Below, piece after piece: positions 1 to 8,826 of a DNA stretch of 64,000 nucleotides (within the stretch, counting starts at the first letter, position 1; each line of letters starts with the position of its first letter). The notes under the pieces were generated by a model. That model did no database searches. It was not told the origin of the DNA and worked only from the letters and a program-made list of their open reading frames with translations. Position numbers and translations under genes: made by a program. Source of the DNA: an uncultured Porphyromonadaceae bacterium (GTDB lineage Bacteria; Bacteroidota; Bacteroidia; Bacteroidales; Muribaculaceae); NCBI GenBank assembly GCA_947176755.1, contig CAMWRW010000003.1, positions 1-64,000 on the forward strand, written 5' to 3'.

Positions 1-598
1 CCCCCGTGGCGATATGTTTTACGGGATGAAACGAGAACACGGAGCAGTCGGCAAACCGTCCGCTACCTGAGAAATGACGTTCGCCGTCGGCTGCCGTAAA
101 CCACGCCCCGGGAGCATGGCAGGCATCCTCGATTATCCAGAGACCGTGGCGGTCGGCAATCTCGCGGAATTGTTCCAGATTGTGGGGATAACCGGCAAAG
201 TCAACGGCCACGACTCCGGCGAAAGTGCCTGCGGGATGAGCGTTGATGATTTCCTCAAGTCGCCCGGCATCCATCAGCCTTGTGTCGGGGTCGATGTCGC
301 AGAAAACAACCTCCCCTCCGCAATATCGGATGCAGTTGGCAGAGGCAGCGAAAGTCAGCGGGGTGACAATAACCTTCTTTCCGGGGGCTACCCCGAGGGC
401 CGCGGCGGCGATATGAAGTCCGGCCGTGGCATTATTTACCGCCACGGCGTATGGAGCGCCGACATAGCGGGCAAAAGCACGCTCGAATTCTGCGATTCGG
501 GGGCCCTGAGTGAGATAAGGACTGCGAAGTGTCTCGACTACGGCCTCGATGTCAGCGTCGGTGATGGTCTGGCGGCCATACGGAATCGGAAGTTCCAT
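1..598 (-). CDS. pseC: PseC-like aminotransferase, partial (C-terminal half beyond left edge)
   Basis: This is a DegT/DnrJ/EryC1-family, PLP-dependent aminotransferase. In the pseudaminic acid pathway PseC aminates the 4-keto sugar made by PseB. About 198 residues are present, starting MELPIPYGRQ, and the frame stays open to the window edge; full PseC proteins have about 380-390 residues. The segment SFHPVKHIATG carries the expected PLP lysine at about residue 194, and EDACHAPG upstream fits the PLP-binding acidic motif. The ATG lies three bases after the pseB stop, so the two genes are almost certainly co-transcribed. The assignment to PseC over other sugar aminotransferases rests on sequence resemblance and on the adjacent pseB and pseI. 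Confidence 0.9.
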   Translation of the reverse strand, partial: MELPIPYGRQTITDADIEAVVETLRSPYLTQGPRIAEFERAFARYVGAPYAVAVNNATAGLHIAAAALGVAPGKKVIVTPLTFAASANCIRYCGGEVVFCDIDPDTRLMDAGRLEEIINAHPAGTFAGVVAVDFAGYPHNLEQFREIADRHGLWIIEDACHAPGAWFTAADGERHFSGSGRFADCSVFSFHPVKHIATG

Positions 599-601
599 AG
601 C

Positions 602-1624
602 TCAGCTGGGTTTAAATTCGGGATCAACGAATTTGCGGATTTTCTCACGCATTGTCTCGACAGTCTCCCATTCGGAATTTTTATCGGAGGAATAGTGGAA
701 TCCGTCAGGCACCGGCGTGCCATGATGATGCTCGATATAATCCTCACGCGTATGTTGGAAGGAGACGGAGGGAAGAATAGCGTAGTAGCGGCCTATGTCG
801 ATTGTGTTGAGAGCGTCGGTCGGCGTGATCATCTCCTCGTGCAGTTTCTCTCCGGGGCGGATGCCGACTTCAATCTTAGGAAGGGAGGGAGCGATTGCCT
901 CGGCCACATCCTTGATATGATAGGAAGGAATCTTGGGAATGAATATTTCTCCGCCGAGATGGTTCTCGATAGCCCATAGCACGAGGTCGACACCGGCCTG
1001 AAGGGAGATGTTGAAGCGGGTCATGCGCATATCCGTGATCGGCAACTCCTTTGCTCCCTTGTCGCGCAGACCTATAAAGAAGGGAATCACGGAGCCGCGC
1101 GACCCCATCACGTTGCCGTATCTGACAACGGAGAATTTCACGGGACGCCCGCCGGCGATATTGTTGGCGGCCGTAAAGAGCTTGTCGCTTGTGAGCTTAG
1201 TGGCGCCGTAAAGGTTGATCGGAGCGCAAGCCTTGTCAGTGGAGAGAGCCACGACATGTTTCACTCCCGTCTCCAATGCGGCGTTAATCACATTCTGCGC
1301 CCCATTGACGTTGGTCTTGATGCACTCTTCTGGATTATATTCCGCCGTGTCGACCTGCTTTATGGCCGCGGCATGGATTATGACGTCGATTCCCTGACAG
1401 GCACGGCGAAGGCGTTCGCTGTCGCGGACATCGCCTATGAAGAATCGGAGCATCGGATATTTGTCGTGAGGATACTTCTGCTTGAGTTCGAACTGCTTGA
1501 GCTCGTCGCGGGAGTAAATCACAATGCGCTTCACGTCGGGATAGCGGTCGAGAATGGTCTCGACGAATTTCTTACCGAACGAACCGGTGCCGCCGGTGAT
1601 GAGAACAGACTTGTTGTTAAGCAT
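602..1624 (-). CDS. pseB: UDP-GlcNAc 4,6-dehydratase (inverting), PseB
   Basis: This is an extended short-chain dehydrogenase of 340 residues. PseB performs the first step of pseudaminic acid synthesis, dehydration and C5 epimerisation of UDP-GlcNAc. The N-terminus shows the NAD(P)-binding glycine motif GGTGSFG at residues 11-17. The STDKACAP segment (D130, K131) and the Tyr139-x3-Lys143 pair match the known PseB active-site arrangement. The gene lies directly upstream of pseC, with a three-base gap, and downstream of pseI on the same strand. A -7 box about 190 bases upstream suggests its own promoter in addition to any read-through from pseI. Confidence 0.93.
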   Translation of the reverse strand: MLNNKSVLITGGTGSFGKKFVETILDRYPDVKRIVIYSRDELKQFELKQKYPHDKYPMLRFFIGDVRDSERLRRACQGIDVIIHAAAIKQVDTAEYNPEECIKTNVNGAQNVINAALETGVKHVVALSTDKACAPINLYGATKLTSDKLFTAANNIAGGRPVKFSVVRYGNVMGSRGSVIPFFIGLRDKGAKELPITDMRMTRFNISLQAGVDLVLWAIENHLGGEIFIPKIPSYHIKDVAEAIAPSLPKIEVGIRPGEKLHEEMITPTDALNTIDIGRYYAILPSVSFQHTREDYIEHHHGTPVPDGFHYSSDKNSEWETVETMREKIRKFVDPEFKPS

Positions 1625-1814
1625 GATATCCTTTTTATATCTGCGGAATGGAAAGTATGTTTCAGAAATATGATTATTGCTGACCTGTCCGGACGGGATT
1701 CAAAGCCGATTTTAAGGCATGACGGGCGTGCCATTAAAACTGACACCCGGAATCAAATTTCGCCATATACGCCGGTAAGCAACAGATCTGTTAATTGTGA
1801 CACATACTTAACTG

Positions 1815-1822
1815 CAAAGTTA
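1815..1822 (-). promoter_or_regulatory. Putative promoter (-7 box) for pseB-pseC
   Basis: The minus strand reads TAACTTTG followed by C, an exact match to the Bacteroidota TAnnTTTG -7 box. It sits just beyond the pseI stop. No clear TTG lies 19-21 bases upstream, so the match is to the -7 box only. It would give a leader of about 185 bases before pseB. Confidence 0.5.
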
Positions 1823-1839
1823 CAATTTTTTTGCGAAAT

Positions 1840-2835
1840 TCATCCTATGTCATCTAGCGACAGGCGCGAGCCGGCGGTGAGGTCACGGCGGGCATGCCCG
1901 GCGAGTACCTCGGAAAGATGACGCGGGTGAAGACTTAGTCCGGGCCGCACGACGCGAACATTGTCGCGAGTAAAAGCCTCGCCGGCCTTGATATCGGCCG
2001 ATACATATATGCTCCTTCCCCACTCGCGGCCTTTCGGCGCCGGAACATCCTCTCCCTGCGGGGAGGATGCAAGAGCCTCCCGGGCTTGCCGAACGTCTCT
2101 CACCATGGCTGCAAATTCAGGCGCAGTCATGGAGAAGGCCGCGTCCGGCCCGCCCAGTTCCCGGTTGAGAATAAAATGTTTCTCAATCATCGTCGCCCCG
2201 AGGGCCGTTGCGAGCACGGGGAGCATCGACCCGGGAGAATGGTCTGACAGACCGACCTTCACGCCATATCTCTCACGCAAACGGGGGATATCGCCCAGAG
2301 CCGCATCCTCAACACGCGCCGGATAGGCAGACGTGCATTTCAGCAGGGTGATATCGTCGTTGCCGGCCTCCCGACAGGCTTCGACCGCCTCCCGCAATTC
2401 TTCAGGAGTGGCAATTCCGGTTGAAATCACCATCGGCTTCCCTTTCGAGGCGGCGTAGCGGATCAGGTCGAGATAGGCAATCTCGAATGAAGCAATCTTA
2501 TATATAGGATTCCCTAATGACTCGAGGAAATCGACCCCTTCAAGGTCAAACGGAGTGGAGAAACAGATAAGTCCGAGGTCGGAGGCAAGCCGGAAAATAG
2601 GTTCATGCCATTCGTAAGGAGTCCGGGCCTCGGCATAAAGATCATGAAGATAACGGCCGTCCCAGAGCCCACCCTTCAGAAGGAAATCATCCCGATGGAC
2701 GGGAAGAGTGAGAGAATCAGGAGTATAAGTCTGGAGTTTAATGGCATCAGCACCTGCATCAGCCATAGCGCGGACCGTGTCGAGCGCCGTCCGGAGCGAA
2801 TTGCCATGATTGGCGGAAAGTTCGGCAATTATCAT
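1840..2835 (-). CDS. pseI: Pseudaminic acid synthase, PseI
   Basis: This NeuB-family enzyme condenses phosphoenolpyruvate with 2,4-diacetamido-2,4,6-trideoxy-altrose to give pseudaminic acid. The protein begins MIIAELSANHGNS, and then shows IKLQTYTPDSLTL, KGGLWDGR, KIASFEI, STGIATPEEL, LKCTSAYP, GLSDHSPG and EKHF, all typical of PseI. The C-terminal 60 residues or so form a SAF (antifreeze-like) domain (GRSIYVSADIKAGEAF). I chose the ATG at 2835 because it places the conserved IIAELSANH at the N-terminus; an in-frame GTG at 2862 would add nine residues. Length 331, close to the family norm of about 340. The remaining pathway genes (pseF, pseG, pseH) are not in the window. Confidence 0.92.
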   Translation of the reverse strand: MIIAELSANHGNSLRTALDTVRAMADAGADAIKLQTYTPDSLTLPVHRDDFLLKGGLWDGRYLHDLYAEARTPYEWHEPIFRLASDLGLICFSTPFDLEGVDFLESLGNPIYKIASFEIAYLDLIRYAASKGKPMVISTGIATPEELREAVEACREAGNDDITLLKCTSAYPARVEDAALGDIPRLRERYGVKVGLSDHSPGSMLPVLATALGATMIEKHFILNRELGGPDAAFSMTAPEFAAMVRDVRQAREALASSPQGEDVPAPKGREWGRSIYVSADIKAGEAFTRDNVRVVRPGLSLHPRHLSEVLAGHARRDLTAGSRLSLDDIG

Positions 2836-2929
2836 GATTATCAGTTTTCGGAGCGACCTCACGCCGACACGTTGGTAGCGGTCGGGCCGGGATGTCGACT
2901 CTCTAAGGGGAATAATAGATTGATTAGTG

Positions 2930-2937
2930 CAAAAATA
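2930..2937 (-). promoter_or_regulatory. Putative promoter (-7 box) for pseI
   Basis: The minus strand reads TATTTTTG followed by C, matching TAnnTTTG. It lies downstream of the terminator of the small RNA at 2962-3033, so pseI would have its own start about 90 bases upstream of its ATG. The nearest upstream TTG is 24 bases away, which is longer than the usual spacing. Confidence 0.45.
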
Positions 2938-2961
2938 ATAGATTTGCGGGATTCATCAGCG

Positions 2962-3033
2962 CAAAAAAAAATTGATTGTCATCCCGACAACCAATCTTGC
3001 GTTAACCTTAAAATCTAATACCATGAAAAACTC
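2962..3033 (-). ncRNA. Small RNA of a repeated family, copy A
   Basis: This is a self-contained minus-strand transcription unit. The -7 box TATATTTG is at 3038-3045. The body contains TTTTTCATGGTATTAG and AAGGTTAAC, followed by a terminator with a 10-bp stem (2971-2980 with 2986-2995, one G-U pair), a GGGAT loop and a run of eight U (2963-2970). No open frame is present. Over about 70 bases it is identical to copy B at 19247 except for one base, and the similarity continues through the promoter to about 3085. A 5-4-5 palindrome (ATGTT, four bases, AACAT) lies upstream at 3065-3078 in both copies. It may belong to a paralogous small-RNA family known from Bacteroidales; the name is not certain. 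Confidence 0.7.
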
Positions 3034-3176
3034 GATGCAAATATAGAGAATATATTTTAGAACAATGTTGTAAAACATATAAATCCTTTTAAATTTTAAC
3101 TTTTATTATGATTTAAGTTATATTTGACCGACTGCTTTAACATTTATTTTATACCTAAAACAAATTTACGATTCTA

Positions 3177-3208
3177 TTTTGAAAATTCCGTCACGTTAGA
3201 TATTTTTG
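3177..3208 (+). promoter_or_regulatory. Promoter for the lipoprotein gene
   Basis: TTTTG (3177-3181) is followed 19 bases later by TATTTTTG (3201-3208), a good Bacteroidota promoter. The ATG at 3232 leaves a leader of only about 15-20 bases. Confidence 0.6.
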
Positions 3209-3231
3209 CAACGAAATAGAGCATTCGCTTT

Positions 3232-3819
3232 ATGAAAGGAGAGAAAAAATTTTCCGCAAGCGGCCGAATCATATCCGGATGCCGGAAGATAGTTAGCCGT
3301 CCGGAGTTAGCAGCGGCGTTACTCATCTGTCTCAGCAGCTGTGGAGGGACCACGCTCCGCAAAGAACCTTCCTCCGAGCCGGATCAATATCACGCCGACC
3401 GCGATATAGCCATGACCGTGGCCAGCATCGCTGATGCAATCCGCGTCGGCGAACCCCTCGACACCGCCGAATATAACTTCGAAGGGGTCATGACCGACGG
3501 AGCGGGGCGTCCGCTATATGCCGATCTGCGCGGCGCACCGGGTATATGGGATGTCGATGTGCTCTCCGACAGTAAAGCCGTGATGAGAAACGTCGACCTC
3601 GGCGATCTTCTTCCCGATGACCTCAAGTCTTATCTCGCATCCTCTCTTGAACTTTCCGACGACGATATCGTCGATGCACTCCGCCTCGAAGAGGGAGACG
3701 AGGAACTTGAGATGATCGAATACGACATGCGAGGCTGCCGCCTCCGAATCGAGACTCGCAAGGGAATGTCGGCATCCGGCATCGAAGCCCCTCTGATGCG
3801 TCTCACAATCTCCGACTAA
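3232..3819 (+). CDS. Predicted lipoprotein of unknown function
   Basis: A 195-residue protein that I do not recognise. A basic N-terminus of about 25 residues precedes a short hydrophobic stretch ending in LSSC, a lipobox with the lipidated Cys at residue 37. The n-region is unusually long, so the true start may lie later at a non-ATG codon. The mature part is acidic (for example LELSDDDIVDALRLEEGDEE) and predicted to be soluble and periplasmic or surface-exposed. It is transcribed alone, between its own promoter and a terminator at 3839. The last 20 residues or so (LRIETRKGMSASG) look like a small beta element. Confidence 0.7.
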   Translation: MKGEKKFSASGRIISGCRKIVSRPELAAALLICLSSCGGTTLRKEPSSEPDQYHADRDIAMTVASIADAIRVGEPLDTAEYNFEGVMTDGAGRPLYADLRGAPGIWDVDVLSDSKAVMRNVDLGDLLPDDLKSYLASSLELSDDDIVDALRLEEGDEELEMIEYDMRGCRLRIETRKGMSASGIEAPLMRLTISD

Positions 3820-3838
3820 TCCTATATTTAACATACTT

Positions 3839-3875
3839 TCCGCCGGAATCCCGAATGGATTGCGGCGGATTTTTT
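3839..3875 (+). terminator. Intrinsic terminator after the lipoprotein gene
   Basis: TCCGCCG pairs with CGGCGGA, and the inner AATCC pairs with GGATT (one mismatch between the two stems). A run of T starts at 3870. Confidence 0.8.
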
Positions 3876-4218
3876 ATGCGTTTTTTCAGGTTTTACAACT
3901 TGTTGAAGATAAATTTTAACATATTTTAACAATCTGACAATTTGCAACATTTAATACCAACGGCTTGAAAAAATCCGGAGAACAAATTAAAAAATTCACT
4001 ATATCTACTATGTACTTTATAGCATTTTGCTATTTTATCAAATTAATAATTTTATTTTTTGCAATATTTCATACCGAAAAATTATCAATTTTTGTTAATT
4101 CCTACCAAATTACCTAACTTTGCAAAACATCATTCCACACAACCGCGAGAAAGCCGGTTTCACAGTAAGTTAAAATTAGATTGAACTCAACAATAAGTAT
4201 TAACCAAAAAAGAAGCGT
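3876..4218. other. AT-rich intergenic region
   Basis: About 340 bases of very AT-rich DNA. Apart from the promoter at 4091-4122 I see no gene, repeat or structured element. It probably serves as the upstream region of the large secreted protein gene. Confidence 0.5.
4091..4122 (+). promoter_or_regulatory. Promoter for the 1501-residue secreted protein
   Basis: TTTG (4091-4094), 20 bases, TAACTTTG (4115-4122): a full match to the Bacteroidota consensus. The leader is about 90 bases. Confidence 0.75.
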
Positions 4219-7200
4219 ATGAAAAAGATTACAGCTTTAGGTATTGGAACGCTACTGGGTCTCTCAGCCATAGCCGCTCCCGCCGTGTCTGAAAAGATCA
4301 CGCGCACGGATGCAGTCAAGTTGGCTCATGAGGCGAAAGGAAAGAAAGTGAAAGGACTTCCTGCTGTTCGCAACAAAGAGCAGAAGAGGAGTGGGCTCAC
4401 AATTGTCCGCAACCTGAAACGACTTGCGGTAAACGCTAATCCAAAACGGCAGAAATCTCCGGCAAAAATCTCGGCAGAGAACAACAGCCTCTACGGCTTC
4501 CTCGCCTACTATGAAGCAGAGGATTACTCGCAGCTCGGCTACTGCCGGATCAACCCCGAGACCGGAAGTTTCGAAAACATCGTCCCCTGCGACCTGACCG
4601 GAACCGCCGTCGGACAGAAAGATGGCAAACTGTATATGAACGCTTATGAATCCTTCTGGGGATACATCATGGGCGCATACAATCTTGTCTACGATCTGGA
4701 AACAGGAGAGTTGCTTGAGGCCGATGAAATCGATCTCGATTCAAACATCAACCAGCTTTTCTCATCAGCAGGTTTCGATGCTGAAAACGGCATTTTCTAC
4801 GGAGTGACATTCTCCGACACGGAGGACCGTCCCTTCACCACTTACAACGTAGAAACCAAACAATACACCTATTATGCACCGACCACTCTCTGCTCGGCTA
4901 TCACCTACAATCAGGAGACGGGTGATGTTGTCGGCATAGAGACGCTGCAAGACGGCAGTACAAACCTCATTAGCTACGACCCGACCAGCGGAGAAGCATC
5001 CGTGATGGCATCGGTGAACTATTTCACGGACTATCCCGGCGGTCTTTGTTACAGTCCTGAAGACGGGGGTTACCTCTGGAACCCGAACTCCGACGACTGG
5101 TCGAAGCTCGTGCTGATCAGCCCGACAGGCGAAGTGACCGAGCTTTGCGATCTCGACGGATATGCCGAGTTTACAGTTCTCGTCAATACAGAACTCAAGA
5201 AAGTCGATGCCAACGCTCCCGGCAAGCCGTCGATCGATTCTGTAGAGTTCGAAGGCCCCTCTCTTTCGGGAAAAGTGACAGTCACGTTGCCCGAAGTGAC
5301 AGAAGGAGGCAAAGAACTGACCGGCTCGGTCAACTACACTCTCTATGCCAACGACGAGGCAGTTTCCGAGGGTTCCGCCGCCGCGGGGTCAACAGTGACT
5401 CTTGATGTTACGGTTGCGGAAGGAATGAATACCTTCTCGCTTGAATGCACGGTTAACGATCTTACGGGTCGCGCCGCAACAATTCGTCAATATGTCGGCA
5501 ACGACGTGCCCTGCGCTCCGGAATTCGTGCTTCTCACGAGCAGCACCGTATCCTGGGATGCAGTTGCCGACGGTGTTCACGGCGGCTATCTTGACGCTGC
5601 GGCAGTGACTTACACCGTAAGCCTCAACGGAGTGCAGATTGCCAAGGATATAACCGAGACTTCCTGCGCAACTGGTCTCCCCGCAAACACAGACCTCGAC
5701 CTTTATGTCGCTGAGGTTGTCGCATCATGCAAAGGTCTGACTTCCGAACCGGGAGTGTCCAACGACCTCGTTTACGGAGATCCCCTTACGCTTCCCGTCA
5801 GCCTCGAACCGACCGAGAAGGAATCGAAACTCTTCACAATTCTCGACAGCAACGCCGACGGATCTTCCTGGAATTACTATACAGGCGGAGAATTCCCCGT
5901 GTTCCGTTACGAATACAGCGATGATGACGCTGACGACTGGTTGATTCTTCCTCCTGTGAGCATCACTGACGTCAACCCGCTTCACTCGTTCTCAATGGTG
6001 GCGTTCGCACAACAGGCAAGCTATCCCGAACGCTATGAGGTATTTATCGGCAAATCTCCCCGTGCGGCAGCCATGACTCAGCAGATTGCAGGTCCGACCG
6101 TGGTCGATTATTCCACTCCTACCCCCGCTGAATACTACTTCAACGTCAAGGAAGCCGGAACCTACTACATCGGTATTCACGCAATCTCCGATGGCGAAGC
6201 ATATTACCTCAACACGGCAAACTATGCTGTCGACAATACGGGCATTCTCAGCTCAGGCGCAGCGGCAGCAACCGCTATTGAAGCTGTGGCAGCTCCGAAG
6301 GGGGCACTGTCCGCCACTGTCACCGCCAAACTTCCGACGAAAACTATCGCAGGCTCCAACCTCGCCGCCGATACAAAAGTCAAACTGACAGTAACTTCAC
6401 CCGCAGCCACTGCATTTGTTGAAGGAGCTCCCGGAGAGACTGTTTCTGTTGATGTGCAGACCGAACAGGGTACCAATCGCCTCCGTGTACAGACTTCTAC
6501 GAGTGAAGGTCCGGGTATGATTGAATTCGTAAATGTATTCACCGGATCCGATGTTCCGGGCGAACTGACCAACTTCTCCGCTGCGGCTTCCGCCGACAAC
6601 CTCTCGGCAAAAATCACATGGGAAGCACCGACCATCGGCGCTGACGGCGGCTATGTAGCCCCGACCGGCATCACATACTACACTTGCGTAAATACAATCT
6701 TCGGATGGTCGATCGACGAGGAAATAGGCACTGACGTTTATGAAGTTGAAATAAGTGTGCCCGCAGGATCTCCTCAGGCCAACCAGACGGTAGCCATCGT
6801 CGCAGCAAATGACTACGGATATGGTATTATTTCCGGCATCACAGTGCCCCTCGGCGAGCTCTATGAGATGCCTGCGAAAGAGACATTCCGCGATGCAACC
6901 CTCACCTATAGCCCTATTCAAATCTACAACGGCCCAGTGCAGATGAGCTGGAATCTCGGCGATCCGGGTGAAATGTTCGGCATCAACTACATCAACGATT
7001 CCGGCGTGGCATGTGTCGGTTGGGCGGATGAAGCAACCACAGGCATGATAAGCTTCCCGCGTTTCAACGCAACCGGAACCACTAACCTCACGCTTGACTT
7101 CTCGCTCTACTGCGGCGACATCGCCGATGTGATTCTTAATGCGACCGGCTATGGCGTGGAGGATCAGACAATCTTCCGTCTCTCGGATACTAACCACGGC

Positions 7201-8724
7201 ACCGGCTATCAGAACTTCTCTATCAAACTGCCCGAAGCATTCCAGAATATTCCCTGGGTTTCCTTCGAGTTCGAGACAGTTCTCGGCGAGGGTGGCGGCC
7301 ACTTCATCCTGGAGAACTATAACCTCCGCAACGTTGTCGACAATGACCTCGCGGTTATCTCAGTCGAAGCTCAGAAATCCGCATCCATCGGCGAGACAAT
7401 CGACGTGATCGCATCTGTAGAAAACCAGGGTCTCAATCCCATGGAGTTCAAGGGTGGAGAATTTACACTGACCGCTCCCAACGGCAAGGTTGTCGCCACG
7501 AAGTCGGTGACGGCAAGCAAGAACCTCAATTCCGGCACAGTCGCTCAGGCAAACGCTCAGTTTGAACTCACGGCAGAATGTGTAGGCGTTTCCACGATTA
7601 CGTTCACCCTCACGGGCAACGACGACTCCGCACAGAACAACAAGCGCAGCGTAAACATCAATGTGACGCGCGGTGCGGCCGTAGTTGTCACCGACCTTGA
7701 AGGGGAATGGAATTCCAACGGCTCAAGCATCGACCTCAGCTGGTCGCCCGCTGAATATAACCCCGGATTCGCATCCTTCGAGAACGAGACTCCGTTCGTG
7801 ATCAGCTCCGACAAGATCGGCGAGTTTGTCAACGTAGACCGCGATGGGAAAGAAGTATATTCCTGGGAGATAGCCAATAGCATTCCCGAACTTGACAATA
7901 TGGCTTTCAAAGCGGGCGCATTCAATGTGATCAACGCCAATGCACTCGACAGCTATTTCTCCGGCGACCTGACCGCTGCAGACGGCGAACAGTGTCTGAT
8001 AGCATTCTGCCCTGGAGACGGCTCAGCCTCCGACGACTGGTTGATTTCTCCCGAACTCGTGGCCGGCACTTCCTTCTCGTTCATGGCGAAACCGCTCACA
8101 CTCCAGTATGGACCTGAAACTCTTGAAATCCGCTATTCTACAGGCTCTATCGATCCGGCGGACTTCAAGGTTCTCGAATCAATCGAAGTTGACGAAGAGG
8201 GATGGTCTGAATTTGAATTGAAACTCCCTGCAGAGGCTACTCGCTTCGCGATCCACTACACTTCCGTTGATATCTTCGGCGTGATGATCGATGCTATACG
8301 TTACACTCCGAAAGATGCATCCGAGCTCACCGGCTATGATGTTTACCGCTTCGAGGATGGCAAGGATGCAGTGAAACTTGCTCACATTGCCGACTGCAAG
8401 TATGCTGACACGGATGTTGTTTCCACCGGTTCTTACAACTACTATGTGATTCCGACGCTGGCCAACGGCGCAGAAGGTGAGAAGTCGAATGTCGTGGCTG
8501 TTTACCCCTTGGGTGTTGACAATGTCAATGCTACCCGTTCAATCCTTTCGGGACATGGCGAGCTTATCGTCAATGGCTTCGCAGGCGAGAAACTGAATGT
8601 TTCGAACGCTGCCGGACAGAGCTTCACCTTCGAGGCTGCTTCCGATAATGAAAGCATTTCGGTTCCTGCAGGAGTTTACGTTGTGAAGTCAGGCAAAACT
8701 GTTGTGAAAGTTCTCGTGAAATAA
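4219..8724 (+). CDS. Large secreted multidomain adhesin-like protein with C-terminal sorting-like domain
   Basis: A 1501-residue exported protein. The signal peptide is about residues 1-20 (hydrophobic core, then AIAAPA). Residues of about 90-335 look like a beta-propeller (repeated YNxETG and DxENG turns). Several Ig/fibronectin-like segments follow. Segments with DDWLIL (about 572) and DDWLIS (about 1272) resemble the choice-of-anchor-J/cleaved-adhesin fold known from gingipains. Residues of about 1039-1152 look like a CARDB-type module (ISVEAQKSASIGETIDV). The last 70 residues or so end in GVYVVKSGKTVVKVLVK, typical of a type IX secretion C-terminal domain. Together this suggests a surface-attached or released type IX cargo that binds a polymer or host ligand; the ligand is unknown. 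It is flanked by its own promoter and terminator. Confidence 0.8.
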   Translation: MKKITALGIGTLLGLSAIAAPAVSEKITRTDAVKLAHEAKGKKVKGLPAVRNKEQKRSGLTIVRNLKRLAVNANPKRQKSPAKISAENNSLYGFLAYYEAEDYSQLGYCRINPETGSFENIVPCDLTGTAVGQKDGKLYMNAYESFWGYIMGAYNLVYDLETGELLEADEIDLDSNINQLFSSAGFDAENGIFYGVTFSDTEDRPFTTYNVETKQYTYYAPTTLCSAITYNQETGDVVGIETLQDGSTNLISYDPTSGEASVMASVNYFTDYPGGLCYSPEDGGYLWNPNSDDWSKLVLISPTGEVTELCDLDGYAEFTVLVNTELKKVDANAPGKPSIDSVEFEGPSLSGKVTVTLPEVTEGGKELTGSVNYTLYANDEAVSEGSAAAGSTVTLDVTVAEGMNTFSLECTVNDLTGRAATIRQYVGNDVPCAPEFVLLTSSTVSWDAVADGVHGGYLDAAAVTYTVSLNGVQIAKDITETSCATGLPANTDLDLYVAEVVASCKGLTSEPGVSNDLVYGDPLTLPVSLEPTEKESKLFTILDSNADGSSWNYYTGGEFPVFRYEYSDDDADDWLILPPVSITDVNPLHSFSMVAFAQQASYPERYEVFIGKSPRAAAMTQQIAGPTVVDYSTPTPAEYYFNVKEAGTYYIGIHAISDGEAYYLNTANYAVDNTGILSSGAAAATAIEAVAAPKGALSATVTAKLPTKTIAGSNLAADTKVKLTVTSPAATAFVEGAPGETVSVDVQTEQGTNRLRVQTSTSEGPGMIEFVNVFTGSDVPGELTNFSAAASADNLSAKITWEAPTIGADGGYVAPTGITYYTCVNTIFGWSIDEEIGTDVYEVEISVPAGSPQANQTVAIVAANDYGYGIISGITVPLGELYEMPAKETFRDATLTYSPIQIYNGPVQMSWNLGDPGEMFGINYINDSGVACVGWADEATTGMISFPRFNATGTTNLTLDFSLYCGDIADVILNATGYGVEDQTIFRLSDTNHGTGYQNFSIKLPEAFQNIPWVSFEFETVLGEGGGHFILENYNLRNVVDNDLAVISVEAQKSASIGETIDVIASVENQGLNPMEFKGGEFTLTAPNGKVVATKSVTASKNLNSGTVAQANAQFELTAECVGVSTITFTLTGNDDSAQNNKRSVNINVTRGAAVVVTDLEGEWNSNGSSIDLSWSPAEYNPGFASFENETPFVISSDKIGEFVNVDRDGKEVYSWEIANSIPELDNMAFKAGAFNVINANALDSYFSGDLTAADGEQCLIAFCPGDGSASDDWLISPELVAGTSFSFMAKPLTLQYGPETLEIRYSTGSIDPADFKVLESIEVDEEGWSEFELKLPAEATRFAIHYTSVDIFGVMIDAIRYTPKDASELTGYDVYRFEDGKDAVKLAHIADCKYADTDVVSTGSYNYYVIPTLANGAEGEKSNVVAVYPLGVDNVNATRSILSGHGELIVNGFAGEKLNVSNAAGQSFTFEAASDNESISVPAGVYVVKSGKTVVKVLVK

Positions 8725-8750
8725 TCCCGTCTCAGACGATTCCCAATATT

Positions 8751-8784
8751 AAGGGCTGCACCGGCATCAACCGATGCAGCCCTT
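8751..8784 (+). terminator. Terminator hairpin after the large secreted protein
   Basis: A perfect 10-bp stem, AAGGGCTGCA with TGCAGCCCTT, and a 14-base loop. The following T content is modest. Confidence 0.6.
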
Positions 8785-8826
8785 ATTCACAATCAACAAT
8801 CAGTCTCATTTAAATATCCGATAGCT

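Larger units (their letters stand above)
2836..3231. other. Intergenic region, 396 bases
   Basis: It holds the pseI promoter, small RNA copy A with its promoter and palindrome, and the promoter of the lipoprotein gene at 3232. The part from about 3085 to 3170 is AT-rich with nothing else recognisable. Confidence 0.6.

Noticed and set aside
74-979. Long open frame on the plus strand opposite pseC/pseB
   Set aside because: The minus-strand frames encode clear PseC and PseB; the plus-strand translation has no recognisable motif and is a GC-driven shadow.
6397-7302. 301-residue open frame antisense to the large secreted protein
   Set aside because: Cys- and His-rich translation without family resemblance; the sense frame is continuous and has a signal and domains.
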